Of a stretch of 64,000 bases of DNA, positions 32,993 to 43,334 are shown piece after piece. Both the position numbers and the translations under genes were made by a program. The notes beneath the pieces are model-generated. The model was not told the DNA's origin. It did no database searches and saw only the letters and a program-made list of their open reading frames with translations. This DNA is from Ectobius pallidus (Eukaryota; Arthropoda; Insecta; Blattodea; Ectobiidae), in assembly GCA_964059195.1 (NCBI GenBank), contig CAXKWD010000002.1, positions 49,378,923 through 49,442,922 of the forward strand, in the 5' to 3' direction. Each line of letters starts with the position of its first letter. Positions within the stretch are counted from its first letter, which is position 1.

Positions 32993-33798
32993 TTACTTCC
33001 TCTGCCCGTACCATAGGTACTATAGGTAGAGGAAGTATTGTTTTCGACCCCCAAATTCGAAGTTGAGTTTTTGACATATATACACGTTTCAAGGCCGAAA
33101 CATGTCTGTGTATCAGTGTGTCTGTGTGTCTGTGTGTGTGTCTGTGTGGAATATCTGTGAACAAGCTAGCTCCAAAACGGAAAATCGTATGAAAACAAAA
33201 TTTCGTATTTGGGTCAGGTACCTTCTGAAGATGTGAGGATAAGATTGGCGACTATTTTCTCTTATTTTTAAGGGGACTTTACATGAAGAAATTTTCGTTT
33301 TTCGCGATTTTCTCGAAAACGGCTCTAACGATTTTCTTTAAAATTTGCACAAGTGTAGCTTATAGTGAGAGCTAAAACTTTTATTTGAAACTTTTTTTCG
33401 AAAAAATTCTCTGAAGGCAGTTACAAGCAACCTACTGTTCACCCACTGTTTGTAAAAAGTTTGTTGTGTGGTGAACAATTGAATACACACTTTTTCACGG
33501 CCTCTTATTCTATATAAGAATGAAGTGAGAAAGACATATTGGAGGGAAATATTCGATAAAGTTCGGAAATTATTCTTAACGACGGAAGTTTCAATAAATG
33601 TCTGCAGTCACTTGTTTTTGTTTGCTATATAGTCTGCACTTTTTTTAGTCGCATCTTTTTCAGAGAAGAGGTTATCAAGTATTTATCGTATAATTAGCGT
33701 TAAATTGTGTCTTGTGTTTCTGTACAAGGATAGGCCTATGTGAATACTCCTAACTTTTATTTGGGCAGAGGAAGTTATGTGACTTTCACATCAGATTT
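32993..33798 (-). repeat. Opposed ~0.8 kb repeat, right arm
   Basis: Inverted copy of 31261-32098 along its whole length with scattered substitutions and small indels. It begins with TTACTTCCTCTGCCCG and contains GGGCAGAGGAAGTTATGTGA near the outer end. Diverged partial relatives lie at 49060-49315, 49370-49580 and 52930-53290. Could be two insertions of one non-autonomous DNA element or arms of one large foldback. Confidence 0.75.
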
Positions 33799-34159
33799 TT
33801 TATATACAATTAAATGACACGGTGAAAATACTTCTGATATACCTGAAAATGAGTAACGGTGGACATGCTCAGATGAGTTCATTCTGCATGTTCCTTTCTT
33901 GGAAATGTAGTAGAGTTCAAAATGCACATTCCTTCCAGTTATACTGCAAGTCTGCTTCGTTTCCTGCGGACTTTTTTTACTTATGAAGTTAATACAGACA
34001 AGCATAAAGAACAGAAATAATAATGAAAAATTCAAAACATAACGTAATGCTTTGAAGACTATAGAAAAGCTGAAAATGATCAAAAAATTTCCCCAAAGCT
34101 GACCTGTCTCTGGAAAATGCCGAAAAATCCAAAAACAATTTGCCCTTATTAAATCAATT

Positions 34160-34760
34160 TATTAATGATACACATTTGTATATATTATTATTATTTTTAT
34201 TTTTATTATTATTATCAAGCCATTAAGTAAAATAACAATAGGCTACGTCAATATATAAAATCACAAATTACATATTATATAAAAACACATAACTTACATA
34301 CCAGACAAATCAACATTAAATAACTCTTTAACTTCATACATAGGATTATTAAGAAGCCACGTTCTGAGTTTGTTCTTGAATACAATTTTGGGCAAAGCTA
34401 TATGGTTTGGTGGCAAACAATTATAAAGCTTACAGCCCATATACATAACATTTTGAGCAGTCTTGTGCAATCTAACCTGAGGTATCTGTAGCAAATGGGC
34501 ATTTCTGGTTCTGGATAACATTCCTTTCGTCAAACAGATTAAGATTTTGTCTAATGTATAAAATTAATTTAAAAATGTATAGATTAATAACAGTCATAAT
34601 CTGTGAGTTCTTAAAAAGCTGTCTACAATGAGCAGTCTGTTCTGAGTTTGTGATCTTATGGCTCTCTTCTGTAAAATTAAAATCTTGGAAATATGGCAAC
34701 TGTTTAACCTTCATATAAAAAAGATGCAAAATCAAATGCTTTGCCATAGTTATTACATTT
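34160..34760 (-). mobile_element. LINE 3' end relic
   Basis: On the minus strand, coding remnants in two frames read IMTVINLYIFKLILYIRQNL (near 34560) then TRNAHLLQIPQVRLHKTAQN and YMGCKLYNCLPPNHIAL (34294-34500). These match the C-terminal region of Jockey/CR1 ORF2 proteins (short IMTVINLYIF helix; N-x-x-L...K-L-Y-N-x-L-P). A frameshift near 34500-34530 separates them. After the stop at about 34294 comes a short 3' UTR and an ATT-rich tail (34175-34222). The insertion is 5'-truncated. Confidence 0.75.
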
Positions 34761-35148
34761 ATTCTTGAATATTGCTATCTTGTACAGTTCCTTTTTTTTT
34801 TGTAGAGTTCCTCGTACTCATAATAGGTGAAATCATGCATGACATAGGAAATCGAGAACGCCTGCAACTGACGACTAGAAAACCCGCATAGCACATTTGT
34901 AACGGCAAAGCAATAGGTGAAATCGTGCATGGCAATAGGGAATCGAGAACGGCTGCAACTTACTTAAATGTAATTTCTATTTTCTACCAAGGTAATACAT
35001 TTTTTATATATCATTATAATTATTATAATATTATATATTATTATAATTATTATATATTATAATATAATTTTTATTCATCCATTATACCGTATACATGTAC
35101 GGTGTAAAAATGAAATTGGACAGGTCAGATCTTACAGGCTAACTATTA

Positions 35149-35345
35149 CTTTTTTATTATTATTATTTTTTTATTATTACAAAATTTACTAATTATTACA
35201 TATTAAAAAATACAAATTATTACAAAAGTATTAGAAATACAAACATAAATAATATAAACACAATTATTACAATTACAAAAGAGTATTATTATCCCCGCAT
35301 GAGCATTGCTCGTGTTCGGGGTCAGTTCAGTAATACTAAAATTAT
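35149..35345 (-). mobile_element. LINE 3' UTR relic with conserved hairpin
   Basis: No coding sequence remains, but on the minus strand a hairpin (35293-35321) corresponds to the one in the LINE at 14641-14672. Both have the CACGAGCA/TGCTCAT inner stem and a following AATAC. CTTTTGTAAT-like repeats and an ATA-rich tail (35149-35185) complete the resemblance. Confidence 0.6.
35293..35321 (-). promoter_or_regulatory. LINE 3' UTR hairpin, second example
   Basis: On the minus strand CCCCG pairs with CGGGG and, inside, GAGCA pairs with TGCTC. Compared with 14641-14672 the inner stem is unchanged while an outer A-T pair is replaced by C-G, so pairing is kept. Confidence 0.6.
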
Positions 35346-35574
35346 ATTACAAACATTATATAAAAAACAAACATTATAGGTTTAGGCAAAAACAATAAGA
35401 TTGTTCATATGAAATAAATATATGAATAATGAATACGAAAAAATAAAGTAGGCCTATATTAGCGTAACAGAGATACAAACAAAATACCTCATGTTAAAAT
35501 TAAAAAAAAAAATTACAATTGAGAATGAATAATGGAAAACAAAGTAAGTAAAAGTACCATTACAAATATAATTA

Positions 35575-35685
35575 TATGTATATACAATGGATATGTATAT
35601 ACAATGGATATGTATATACAATGTATATATATATATACAATGTATATGTATATGCAATGCATATGTATATACAGTATATGTATAA
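35575..35685 (+). repeat. (TATACAATGGATATG)-like simple repeat
   Basis: Repeated TATACAATGNATATGTA units, roughly 16 bp long, over about 110 bp. Minus-strand frames through it encode His/Ile/Tyr repeats and are not genes. Confidence 0.85.
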
Positions 35686-36243
35686 TTAAAAATCTGTAGG
35701 TTACACGGTATGAAGAAACGAAAATTATATCCCTAATCGACATGAAAAGTTGCTTTAGAAAAGTATAATTCTATCTTGGGTGATTAAAATTAGTTTTATT
35801 TTGTAGACCAGTGTTATATTCTCACTAAAATAAGAAAATGCCAGTATAAGTTACACAGTATTCATACCTAAAACAAAACTAGATGGTGGTGTCCAAGTAA
35901 TAAGACGTTGGATGTTTCCGGTTGACTTTGAACACATGCTAGCTAATGAGGAAAACATTTCAGCACGTGCCATGAGTAGAAGCATTGTTTTCTCACACGA
36001 CAGTCACGCACCTAGCGGGTTTAATGAAATGCACAAGGTCAAGCTCACTGAACCGCTACTTTGTGTTCGATACAGGTAAGGGTAGCTTTAATTGCAATTA
36101 ATGACAATCTCCTTGTGATCAGCTGTAGACCTACTGACTGCACGCCCCTACTCGAGTACACCCTTCATAAAATGAAGTAGGCCTACTAACCATTTGGGTG
36201 CTGATTTTGCATATTTTCATTTTTTCCTTAAATATATATTGAT

Positions 36244-36386
36244 ATGTTTATTTATTTATTTATTTATTCTATTTACTCTTTTAAATTATTACAGAAAGAG
36301 TTACATAAGTTACCCCAAAGGAGCAAAGTTAAAAATAAAAATACAAATACAAATACAAAATACAAATAACATGTAATGAGTACAGG
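36244..36386 (-). mobile_element. 3' UTR and (AAAT)n tail of a split LINE relic
   Basis: On the minus strand this continues the LINE relic at 41682-42115, from which it is separated by the inserted BEL/Pao element. It ends ...AGAATAAATAAATAAATAAA (tail at 36247-36269). The spacing from coding end to tail, once the insertion is removed, is normal for a LINE 3' UTR. Confidence 0.65.
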
Positions 36387-36391
36387 TACAA

Positions 36392-37389
36392 TGTACGGGC
36401 AAGCTGAGAGCAAGCGGACTGTATAACAAGATTCATAGGGCGTAACACTTCTTGAAATTGAGACTTAAACTATAAATAGATAAGCCAAACTTGCCCAATA
36501 CATTTTAGATAAATTTCTCTGGTATGTAACAATTTATTGTCACAACAACAATACATACATCAAGCTCAGTTCATAAATTCTTGATTTCTTGGACGTGTAT
36601 AATATTATTATTCATAAACACTGATGAACTTGTAGATATCACAATGTTTAATACAAATTCCTTTGTTAAAGGTCATAAATATCTTTGAGATGGCTCAATC
36701 AGTTTGATCAAAACCACAAATATATTAGTTCAATGACGAAATTACGTCCAAATTGTTCCTCAAATAAATTAGGTAGTAAATGACGTACCTTTGAATTGAT
36801 TAATACCACCTTTTGATAGTTGATACAGATGTTAGCCTGAGATCTTGCAACGCCAACACCAAAATGAAGAAGACCCGATGAATCACACGATGGGTGATAA
36901 TAGTCCTTAAATCGTTCGAAGTCTTCAGAATCAATAAGGCATATGAAACCTTAATGTGAATCGAAGAGCTGATTGCTTCAGCTATTGAAAGTAAACCACC
37001 AGATCTATCTGATAGGTAAAGAATGGCATTGATAAGCCAAGAAGAAAACTCATGTCCTTATGAGTAGTAGTTGAATTGATTACAACGAAGAATAGGCATT
37101 TAAAGCCTAGAAAAACTAATGTCTTTATGAGACACAGTTAACTTGAATCGATGAAGAAGGAGAATGAAGCTAAAGATAAACCTTATTGGCTATCAAAACA
37201 ATATAATAAAAATCTCCAGTCTCTGATTGGATGCAAGACATAAAAAGAATAATTTTGATATTACAATACCCATACATAACAACTATTTGAAATTCATTTG
37301 TTCAATAAATAAAAAACAAGATAGCAAGCAAGGCCTGCTAAAAACAAATTACAGAAGCATGACCTACTAAACTAAAACATAACGGAACA
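36392..37389 (-). repeat. BEL/Pao 3' LTR
   Basis: 998 bp. On the minus strand it starts TGTTCCGTTATG and ends GCTTGCCCGTACA. No difference from 40679-41676 was noticed on reading both through. The preceding minus-strand sequence GCGGGCAATA is only a weak polypurine tract. Confidence 0.92.
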
Positions 37390-37566
37390 TATTGCCCGCA
37401 AATTATGACACTTGAGGCATAATTTAAAATTACATGTGGAGTTATGTTTAAAAAATAAATAAAGAAAAGAGGAAAAAGAAATAAAAAATAAAACAAACAT
37501 GAGAACAAATAATTAAAATGAATTGAAAAATATATGAACAAATGCAGAGAATGACTAAGCTATTTG

Positions 37567-40146
37567 TCATCTTCTGAAATTGGCATTGGTGCCAAATTGA
37601 CAATTGGTTGCACATAAAGATTCGTGGCAGTACGAACCTTTGCAACTTGAACCAGACTGACCCCGCCAGGGTGAATTTGTCATGGTGTTTGAAGTCCTTA
37701 ACGCTGGGTGGTACGTTTTGATGTAGTCGGAATTCTCGTTGGAACCCTGACCAACGGATTCCATATGTCTCAATTTCAAGTGCTTGGACATAGAATTCCT
37801 GTAAGCCTTAGCTAATACAGGATTAGAAAGAGAATGTCTCTTAAGAGACGTCAATCTTGAACTCGCTTGGCGAGATGCATTAGAAACCCTTTGCAGGTTT
37901 GAACTTACTAAGGCTGAATAATGCATATCTAAGGTATTAGATTGGCAGGATAAATCATTAGGAAGTCCATTGCTAAAGTCCTTAGATTTATGAAGTGTAA
38001 GTTTGTTGGACCTACGAACAGACAACCTAGGAGAGGAAGGTTGGGGCAACTTGCCCGCAAAGTACCAACCCAGTTGAGAGTTATGAATGATGGGTAGGTT
38101 AGGAGCAGAAATGTTACCCACACAATCGATTTGCGAGAAAACCTCAACACCCAACACCAAATCTACAGAATTAGGTGTGTTGAAATCAGGATTGGCTAGT
38201 TGAAGGTTAGGCGGAATGTTCCAGTTAGTGATATTAATAGGAGATCTTGGAAGTTTCGACTCTGAAATCTCCGGAACAACAAGAGCAACAGTATTACAAA
38301 ACCATCGAGTTGTTCGAGACCTGATTTCTATAGAAGCAAGCTTATGGGTGCTTACTTTAGACGATAGTATTCCAGTCAGCCTTGCTTGCTGCTGACAAGG
38401 GGATAGTTTTAAATGTTTGAATAGCCTTTCACTGATTAAGTTGCAATCAGAGCCGCTATCTAAGAGGGCAGTGGCCTCTACGGGTTGACCATACTTGTTT
38501 ATCACAAACACATTTGCAGTAGGAAGTAAGCAGCCTTGATGATTATGAGAGGCTGACATAATCCCTGCAGTATTAGATATTTGTGACTCGTTCTGAGCAC
38601 TATAATCGTGAAGAAGAGTACTATGTTTCTCTCCACACACTCTGCAAGAGAACGAGCTGCAAGCCTTGGTATGTCCTCTTGAAGAGTAACATACACGACA
38701 TAAATGGTTAGTCCTGACAAAATTGCTACGGCTTGCAAGACTCATTGCCTTGAAAACATCACATTGGTAGACTTGATGTGAATCCTTTTTGCAACAAATA
38801 CATTTGTTGACAAACTGAGCTGATTTGCTCTTAGCCGATATAGGTTGCGAATTCTGTGAAGTTGAAGGCTGATTTTTTAGAGCTGAATCCGTCATTTGCA
38901 AGACTCGGACTCTAGTCTCCAGAAACTTAAGTAGTTCCTTGAGTTCAGGCAATCTGTCTGATTTCAGCGATGATTCCCATTCTCTAATAATATGAACTGG
39001 GAGTTTGTCTAAGATCATTTTAGAAATAATTAAGTCGGATAAATCGACATTAGTATTTGAAGAGTGCAATGCATGCACCGTGCTTATGAAATGATCTATA
39101 AATCTTTGCAGAGAGTCTGCAGAATTCTTTTCAAGAGAGGGTGGTGAAAATAATTTGTCAATGTGACTATTAGCAATCAGACGATTGTTGTCAAATCTTT
39201 CTGACAACGTTTCCCAGGCTACATCAAATGTAGCTGAGGATACAGGAATATTCTGTATTACAGTCATGACTTCTGGCGATAAGCATGATTTTAGATATTG
39301 GAACTTGTCCATGTTAGAAATATGCTTATGTTGAATGACAAGGGAATAGAATGTATCCCTGAATTCAATCCACAAGGCAGGATCGCCTGTGAATTGAGGA
39401 AGACGGATCTCGGGAAGTTTTGGGAGTGAAGGAGTCAATTCTGCAGATGACTGGTGGACTACAGAAGCTGAGACCTGATCAGGGTCATAGAACTGTTTAT
39501 TTTTAACAATAGAACCATTTAGAAGACCTATTGCCTTATGAAAAGTAGTTTCGACCTCTTTCCTCTGAAGTTTGATTACTTCAGTCACTTCTTGCGGACT
39601 GATATTAGAGTATTTGCTCTTATATTCATTAAATATGGCTTCAAATGCATTACGCATACTAATAGCTTCGAAATATGAAACTTCATCTCGTATAACTAAC
39701 GTTTGAATAGCTTCAACGTAATCATAGAACTGAGCTGCTACAATATCAATAGAAGCTAGTTTGTCCCTAGATTCAGCTTGAGCAGCTTCTTGCTCTGCTT
39801 CTGCCCCTTCTTGTCTAAGTTTAGCATCTACTTCTTGTTTAAGTTTAGCCTCATAGGCTACAACTAAAGAGTTTACACGAGAAATGGCTGCAAAAACAGC
39901 CTTTTCCACTTCTTCTCTATAATCTGCTTCAGCTTCTGAATACTCAATTTGGTCAATCAGAGACTGAACATCTTCATATTTGATCAGGACTTCATTAAAC
40001 TTGGCCTTACGGGCTATAATTTCATTATAGGATTCATCATCAAGATCTGAGAATGATAGAAAGGTATTGACGTGGCGAGTGATCTGAGCCTTTATAGGAG
40101 TTCTCTTGGCTTTAAGAGCATTAATGTTTAACTCCTGATTAGCCAT
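37567..40146 (-). CDS. BEL/Pao Gag-protease protein with deleted Pol
   Basis: An 859-codon frame from the ATG at 40146. Residues ~1-230 are charged and helical, with an Ala/Glu-rich coiled-coil-like stretch around 95-130. About 240-400 matches the DUF1759-type Gag region of BEL/Pao elements (LPEIRLPQFTGDPALWIEF). Three Cys/His clusters follow: CICCKKDSHQVYQC (~448), CRVCYSSRGHTKAC (~480) and CRVCGEKHSTLLH (~500). The retropepsin-like protease has the DSGSD active site at ~562. Residues ~740-825 resemble the lead-in to reverse transcriptase (LTSLKRH...YLKLRHMESV-like, ending near YHPALRTSNT). The frame then jumps to sequence from the far C terminus of Pol read out of frame, ending at 37567. 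Gag and protease look functional; no polymerase or integrase can be made. Confidence 0.9.
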   Translation of the reverse strand: MANQELNINALKAKRTPIKAQITRHVNTFLSFSDLDDESYNEIIARKAKFNEVLIKYEDVQSLIDQIEYSEAEADYREEVEKAVFAAISRVNSLVVAYEAKLKQEVDAKLRQEGAEAEQEAAQAESRDKLASIDIVAAQFYDYVEAIQTLVIRDEVSYFEAISMRNAFEAIFNEYKSKYSNISPQEVTEVIKLQRKEVETTFHKAIGLLNGSIVKNKQFYDPDQVSASVVHQSSAELTPSLPKLPEIRLPQFTGDPALWIEFRDTFYSLVIQHKHISNMDKFQYLKSCLSPEVMTVIQNIPVSSATFDVAWETLSERFDNNRLIANSHIDKLFSPPSLEKNSADSLQRFIDHFISTVHALHSSNTNVDLSDLIISKMILDKLPVHIIREWESSLKSDRLPELKELLKFLETRVRVLQMTDSALKNQPSTSQNSQPISAKSKSAQFVNKCICCKKDSHQVYQCDVFKAMSLASRSNFVRTNHLCRVCYSSRGHTKACSSFSCRVCGEKHSTLLHDYSAQNESQISNTAGIMSASHNHQGCLLPTANVFVINKYGQPVEATALLDSGSDCNLISERLFKHLKLSPCQQQARLTGILSSKVSTHKLASIEIRSRTTRWFCNTVALVVPEISESKLPRSPINITNWNIPPNLQLANPDFNTPNSVDLVLGVEVFSQIDCVGNISAPNLPIIHNSQLGWYFAGKLPQPSSPRLSVRRSNKLTLHKSKDFSNGLPNDLSCQSNTLDMHYSALVSSNLQRVSNASRQASSRLTSLKRHSLSNPVLAKAYRNSMSKHLKLRHMESVGQGSNENSDYIKTYHPALRTSNTMTNSPWRGQSGSSCKGSYCHESLCATNCQFGTNANFRR
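37571..37680 (-). pseudogene. Out-of-frame remnant of Pol C-terminal (DUF5641-like) segment
   Basis: In the frame not used by the long ORF, the minus strand reads VAKVRTATNLYVQPIVNLAP and reaches a TAG at 37571-37573. This fits the short C-terminal module downstream of the BEL/Pao integrase (pattern V-R-x-A-x-G-x-F-x-R-P-V-x-K-L-x-x-L-P). It marks the right side of the deletion that removed the core of Pol, and the junction is not in frame. Confidence 0.75.
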
Positions 40147-40494
40147 CTCTATAGATTTACAGCACAGATTACAATGAATATCAATAATTGCCCGCTCTTA
40201 GGGCCCAAATGACAATAAATACAATGCCCGATTACGGGTTAAGACAAATCAGTACATAAACGTCCAATGCAATGGACGTTGAAACAATACAATATCAGGT
40301 GTGATATGTGTACTAGTGTAAGTGTTGCTGTCTGTGTAGATTTTACAAGCATGAAACTTATAACACTAGTTTAACAATAGATCCTCCAGCCTTCACCTCA
40401 AACATGCAGAAGACATGGAGGCAGTAACAATGTCAATTATTGTTATGATGAGAACAAAATTCTGGTATATATTACAGTTCAATTCACCAGATAA
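40147..40494 (-). other. BEL/Pao untranslated leader
   Basis: Between the tandem repeats and the Gag ATG. Contains a perfect 10 bp inverted repeat ACGTCCAATG/CATTGGACGT at about 40260-40281 on the plus strand. No frame; probably leader RNA that may carry packaging signals (inference). Confidence 0.5.
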
Positions 40495-40678
40495 TAGTCC
40501 AGTTATGATTCAAGATTCGGCAATAGGAGTCCAATAAATGGTCCGGTAATGATTCAATTATCCGGCAATAGGAGGACCATTAAATGGTCCGGTAATGATT
40601 CAATTATCCGGCAATAGGAGGACCATTAAAATGGTCCGGAAATGATTCAATTATCCGGAAACCGGAGGACCAATAAAA
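40495..40678 (-). repeat. Four ~47 bp tandem repeats beside the 5' LTR, containing the PBS
   Basis: Immediately downstream of the 5' LTR on the minus strand, a unit of 44-47 bp is repeated four times. Each contains ATTGGTCCTCC or AATGGTCCTCC, then CCGGATAATTGAATCATT and CCGGACCA. The first unit, beginning four bases from the LTR, has TGGTCCTCCGG where the primer-binding site should lie, fitting a tRNA ending ...GGACCA. The motif recurs in the next two units and in altered form (TGGACTCC) in the fourth. Confidence 0.75.
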
Positions 40679-41676
40679 TGTACGGGCAAGCTGAGAGCAA
40701 GCGGACTGTATAACAAGATTCATAGGGCGTAACACTTCTTGAAATTGAGACTTAAACTATAAATAGATAAGCCAAACTTGCCCAATACATTTTAGATAAA
40801 TTTCTCTGGTATGTAACAATTTATTGTCACAACAACAATACATACATCAAGCTCAGTTCATAAATTCTTGATTTCTTGGACGTGTATAATATTATTATTC
40901 ATAAACACTGATGAACTTGTAGATATCACAATGTTTAATACAAATTCCTTTGTTAAAGGTCATAAATATCTTTGAGATGGCTCAATCAGTTTGATCAAAA
41001 CCACAAATATATTAGTTCAATGACGAAATTACGTCCAAATTGTTCCTCAAATAAATTAGGTAGTAAATGACGTACCTTTGAATTGATTAATACCACCTTT
41101 TGATAGTTGATACAGATGTTAGCCTGAGATCTTGCAACGCCAACACCAAAATGAAGAAGACCCGATGAATCACACGATGGGTGATAATAGTCCTTAAATC
41201 GTTCGAAGTCTTCAGAATCAATAAGGCATATGAAACCTTAATGTGAATCGAAGAGCTGATTGCTTCAGCTATTGAAAGTAAACCACCAGATCTATCTGAT
41301 AGGTAAAGAATGGCATTGATAAGCCAAGAAGAAAACTCATGTCCTTATGAGTAGTAGTTGAATTGATTACAACGAAGAATAGGCATTTAAAGCCTAGAAA
41401 AACTAATGTCTTTATGAGACACAGTTAACTTGAATCGATGAAGAAGGAGAATGAAGCTAAAGATAAACCTTATTGGCTATCAAAACAATATAATAAAAAT
41501 CTCCAGTCTCTGATTGGATGCAAGACATAAAAAGAATAATTTTGATATTACAATACCCATACATAACAACTATTTGAAATTCATTTGTTCAATAAATAAA
41601 AAACAAGATAGCAAGCAAGGCCTGCTAAAAACAAATTACAGAAGCATGACCTACTAAACTAAAACATAACGGAACA
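40679..41676 (-). repeat. BEL/Pao 5' LTR
   Basis: 998 bp, matching 36392-37389. On the minus strand it should carry the promoter. The PBS-bearing repeats follow directly at 40678. Confidence 0.92.
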
Positions 41677-41681
41677 TACAA

Positions 41682-42115
41682 TACAATCAATTTAAACTAA
41701 AAATACAATAAAATATAGTGATACTAGTACCATTCAGAAAAAGGAAGGAAGAGCATACAAATCATTACAAAGGGGAAAGTGTGAAATGTAGTTAATATTA
41801 ATGTGTCTTATATTAATTTTTTAATTCTGGATTTGAAAATGAAATCCTTGTACATGGCTAATTCAGGGTGAAGTTTAATTATCGAGTTGTATAGCCGTGG
41901 ACCAGAGTTCGAGCTGTGTATTAGCCCCGCCGATGTGAAACATTTAGGTTCAATTAGAGTAGGTATTTGATTGCGTCTTGTAGTGTAATCATGAGGATGC
42001 TTTTGATATTTTTTTCGATTTTTATGGTAGAAATTCAATATAGTGTGTTTATATATTTGCTCAATATTTAATACTTTAAATTCGTTACTTAGGCATATCG
42101 AGCATATAGGTTAAT
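41682..42115 (-). pseudogene. LINE ORF2 C-terminal relic, split by BEL insertion
   Basis: The minus-strand frame to 41808 reads TRRNQIPTLIEPKCFTSAGL then NSGPRLYNSIIKLHPEL, closely resembling the end of ORF2 of the LINE at 10640-14760 (TRRNTNLLLLEPKCLTSSGL, FGPRFYNSIIRKNPDL). Upstream codons to about 42110 (NEFKVLNIEQIYK) also match. It is 5'-truncated near 42115. Its 3' UTR runs from 41807 to 41682 and resumes at 36386. Confidence 0.85.
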
Positions 42116-42837
42116 GTGAGTGCCACTTTTTAAAGACTTTTTTTTTCCAAGAACTGCCTTTACCTGCTGACACTCTAATCCTCTTCGACCTGTCATTCAG
42201 GTAATTAGACATATTTACACTTGTCTGCAGTCCAGTACAATGTTTCCAAATACGTACCACAGCACGGTTACTTCACTTGAGAAGTAGTGAATGACAGCGG
42301 CAACACTGGGGAAACCCACGCGACTACAATACCACCTGTTCTTTGTCGGTATCTGTGTTTGTGAAGATTTTCGGATTAGAAACAATGCTATTATATTCTT
42401 TTGTAGATGGTTTGGGACGAGGTCTTCTTAAAATGGCACGAACAATACACTCCTTCTGAATCACATCATATAAATTTTTATTTTCAAACGAACAATAGTC
42501 GGCCCATCCTTTTTGCAGCCGGCTGTCCATATTTACAACAGTTAAAATTTGTTCGTTAATGAAAAACGGCCCACAATATGTGCTTCGCATCTTGCATATG
42601 GCAATCCAGAGTTTTTTTTTTGTATTTTCAGAACCTTTATGGTGCCACTGCTATTATGCCACATAGACGGATGCCATACGTAACTAAAAGATAAGATAAG
42701 ATAAGGATAAATATGTTACCGTCTTCAAAAATTGTTTTGGTATCACATTTTTTTAGGTGCCTTAATAAATTATTGGTAATAGAGAGACGAGAGCAGTTGC
42801 TTATTCTCATAGACTCCTTTTCAAAGTTAATTCTGAC
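42116..42837. other. Non-coding or unrecognised DNA
   Basis: An 88-codon minus-strand frame (42324-42590) containing RRPRPKPSTKEYNS has no family I recognise. The region 42640-42837 may be eroded ORF2 of the plus-strand LINE relic that follows. Confidence 0.35.
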
Positions 42838-43334
42838 TACTACTCTTACAACACCCGACATAAAAACAGCATAGCACTGACGAAACACTACCCATCTATT
42901 CGAATCTTCTCCATACTACTTATGCTCTAAGGTATTTAATTCACTCCCCTCTCATATCACATCACAAAAAACAAATTTCATTTAAGAAAATGCTCAAATC
43001 CTTTCTTTTATCAAACTGTTTTTATAATATAAGTGATCTCTATTCTTTGTAAGTGTGTATATACTATATTCTTAAATTTATCATTTAATTTGTATAATTA
43101 ATCTTCCATATACTGTAAAAATAGAGCTAGAAATAATATTAAAATGTATAATGTTCTAAAATGTAGCATGTTTAAATATTGTACATGTATTGAATATTTG
43201 TATGTAAATTATTAATTTGTAAATGTGTGTGTTAAAATTTAAGAAATGTAGTTATAAGTATATGTAAACTTATAAGTGTAGGTTAATGTAAAACACTGTA
43301 CTGTGTAAGAAAATAAACTAACTAACTAACTAAC
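42838..43334 (+). mobile_element. LINE 3' end relic with (AACT)n tail
   Basis: Plus-strand pieces in three frames read NTRHKNSIALTKHYPSIRIF (42838-42905), VFNSLPSHITSQ (~42932) and FKKMLKSFLLSNCFYNISDL (~42980-43045). Together they match the C terminus of Jockey/CR1 ORF2 (YNTRxK...FNSLPxxI...FKKxLKxFLL). Frameshifts and stops show it is dead. A ~260 bp 3' UTR ends in an AACT tandem tail (43313-43334). Confidence 0.8.

Larger units (their letters stand above)
36392..41676 (-). mobile_element. BEL/Pao LTR retrotransposon, non-autonomous (TSD TACAA)
   Basis: A complete insertion of 5285 bp on the minus strand. Two LTRs of exactly 998 bp (36392-37389 and 40679-41676) begin TG and end CA on the plus strand. 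They appear identical by eye and are flanked by the perfect 5 bp duplication TACAA (36387-36391, 41677-41681). The internal 3.3 kb encodes one long Gag-protease protein; the usual Pol (reverse transcriptase palm, RNase H, integrase) is missing, although fragments of its first and last parts remain. Identical LTRs mean very recent transposition, so the deletion form itself was probably mobilised in trans. It interrupts an older LINE 3' UTR. Confidence 0.93.

Noticed and set aside
42324..42590. 88-codon minus-strand frame containing RRPRPKPSTKEYNS
   Set aside because: No family recognised and no supporting context; a host exon cannot be excluded but cannot be supported either.
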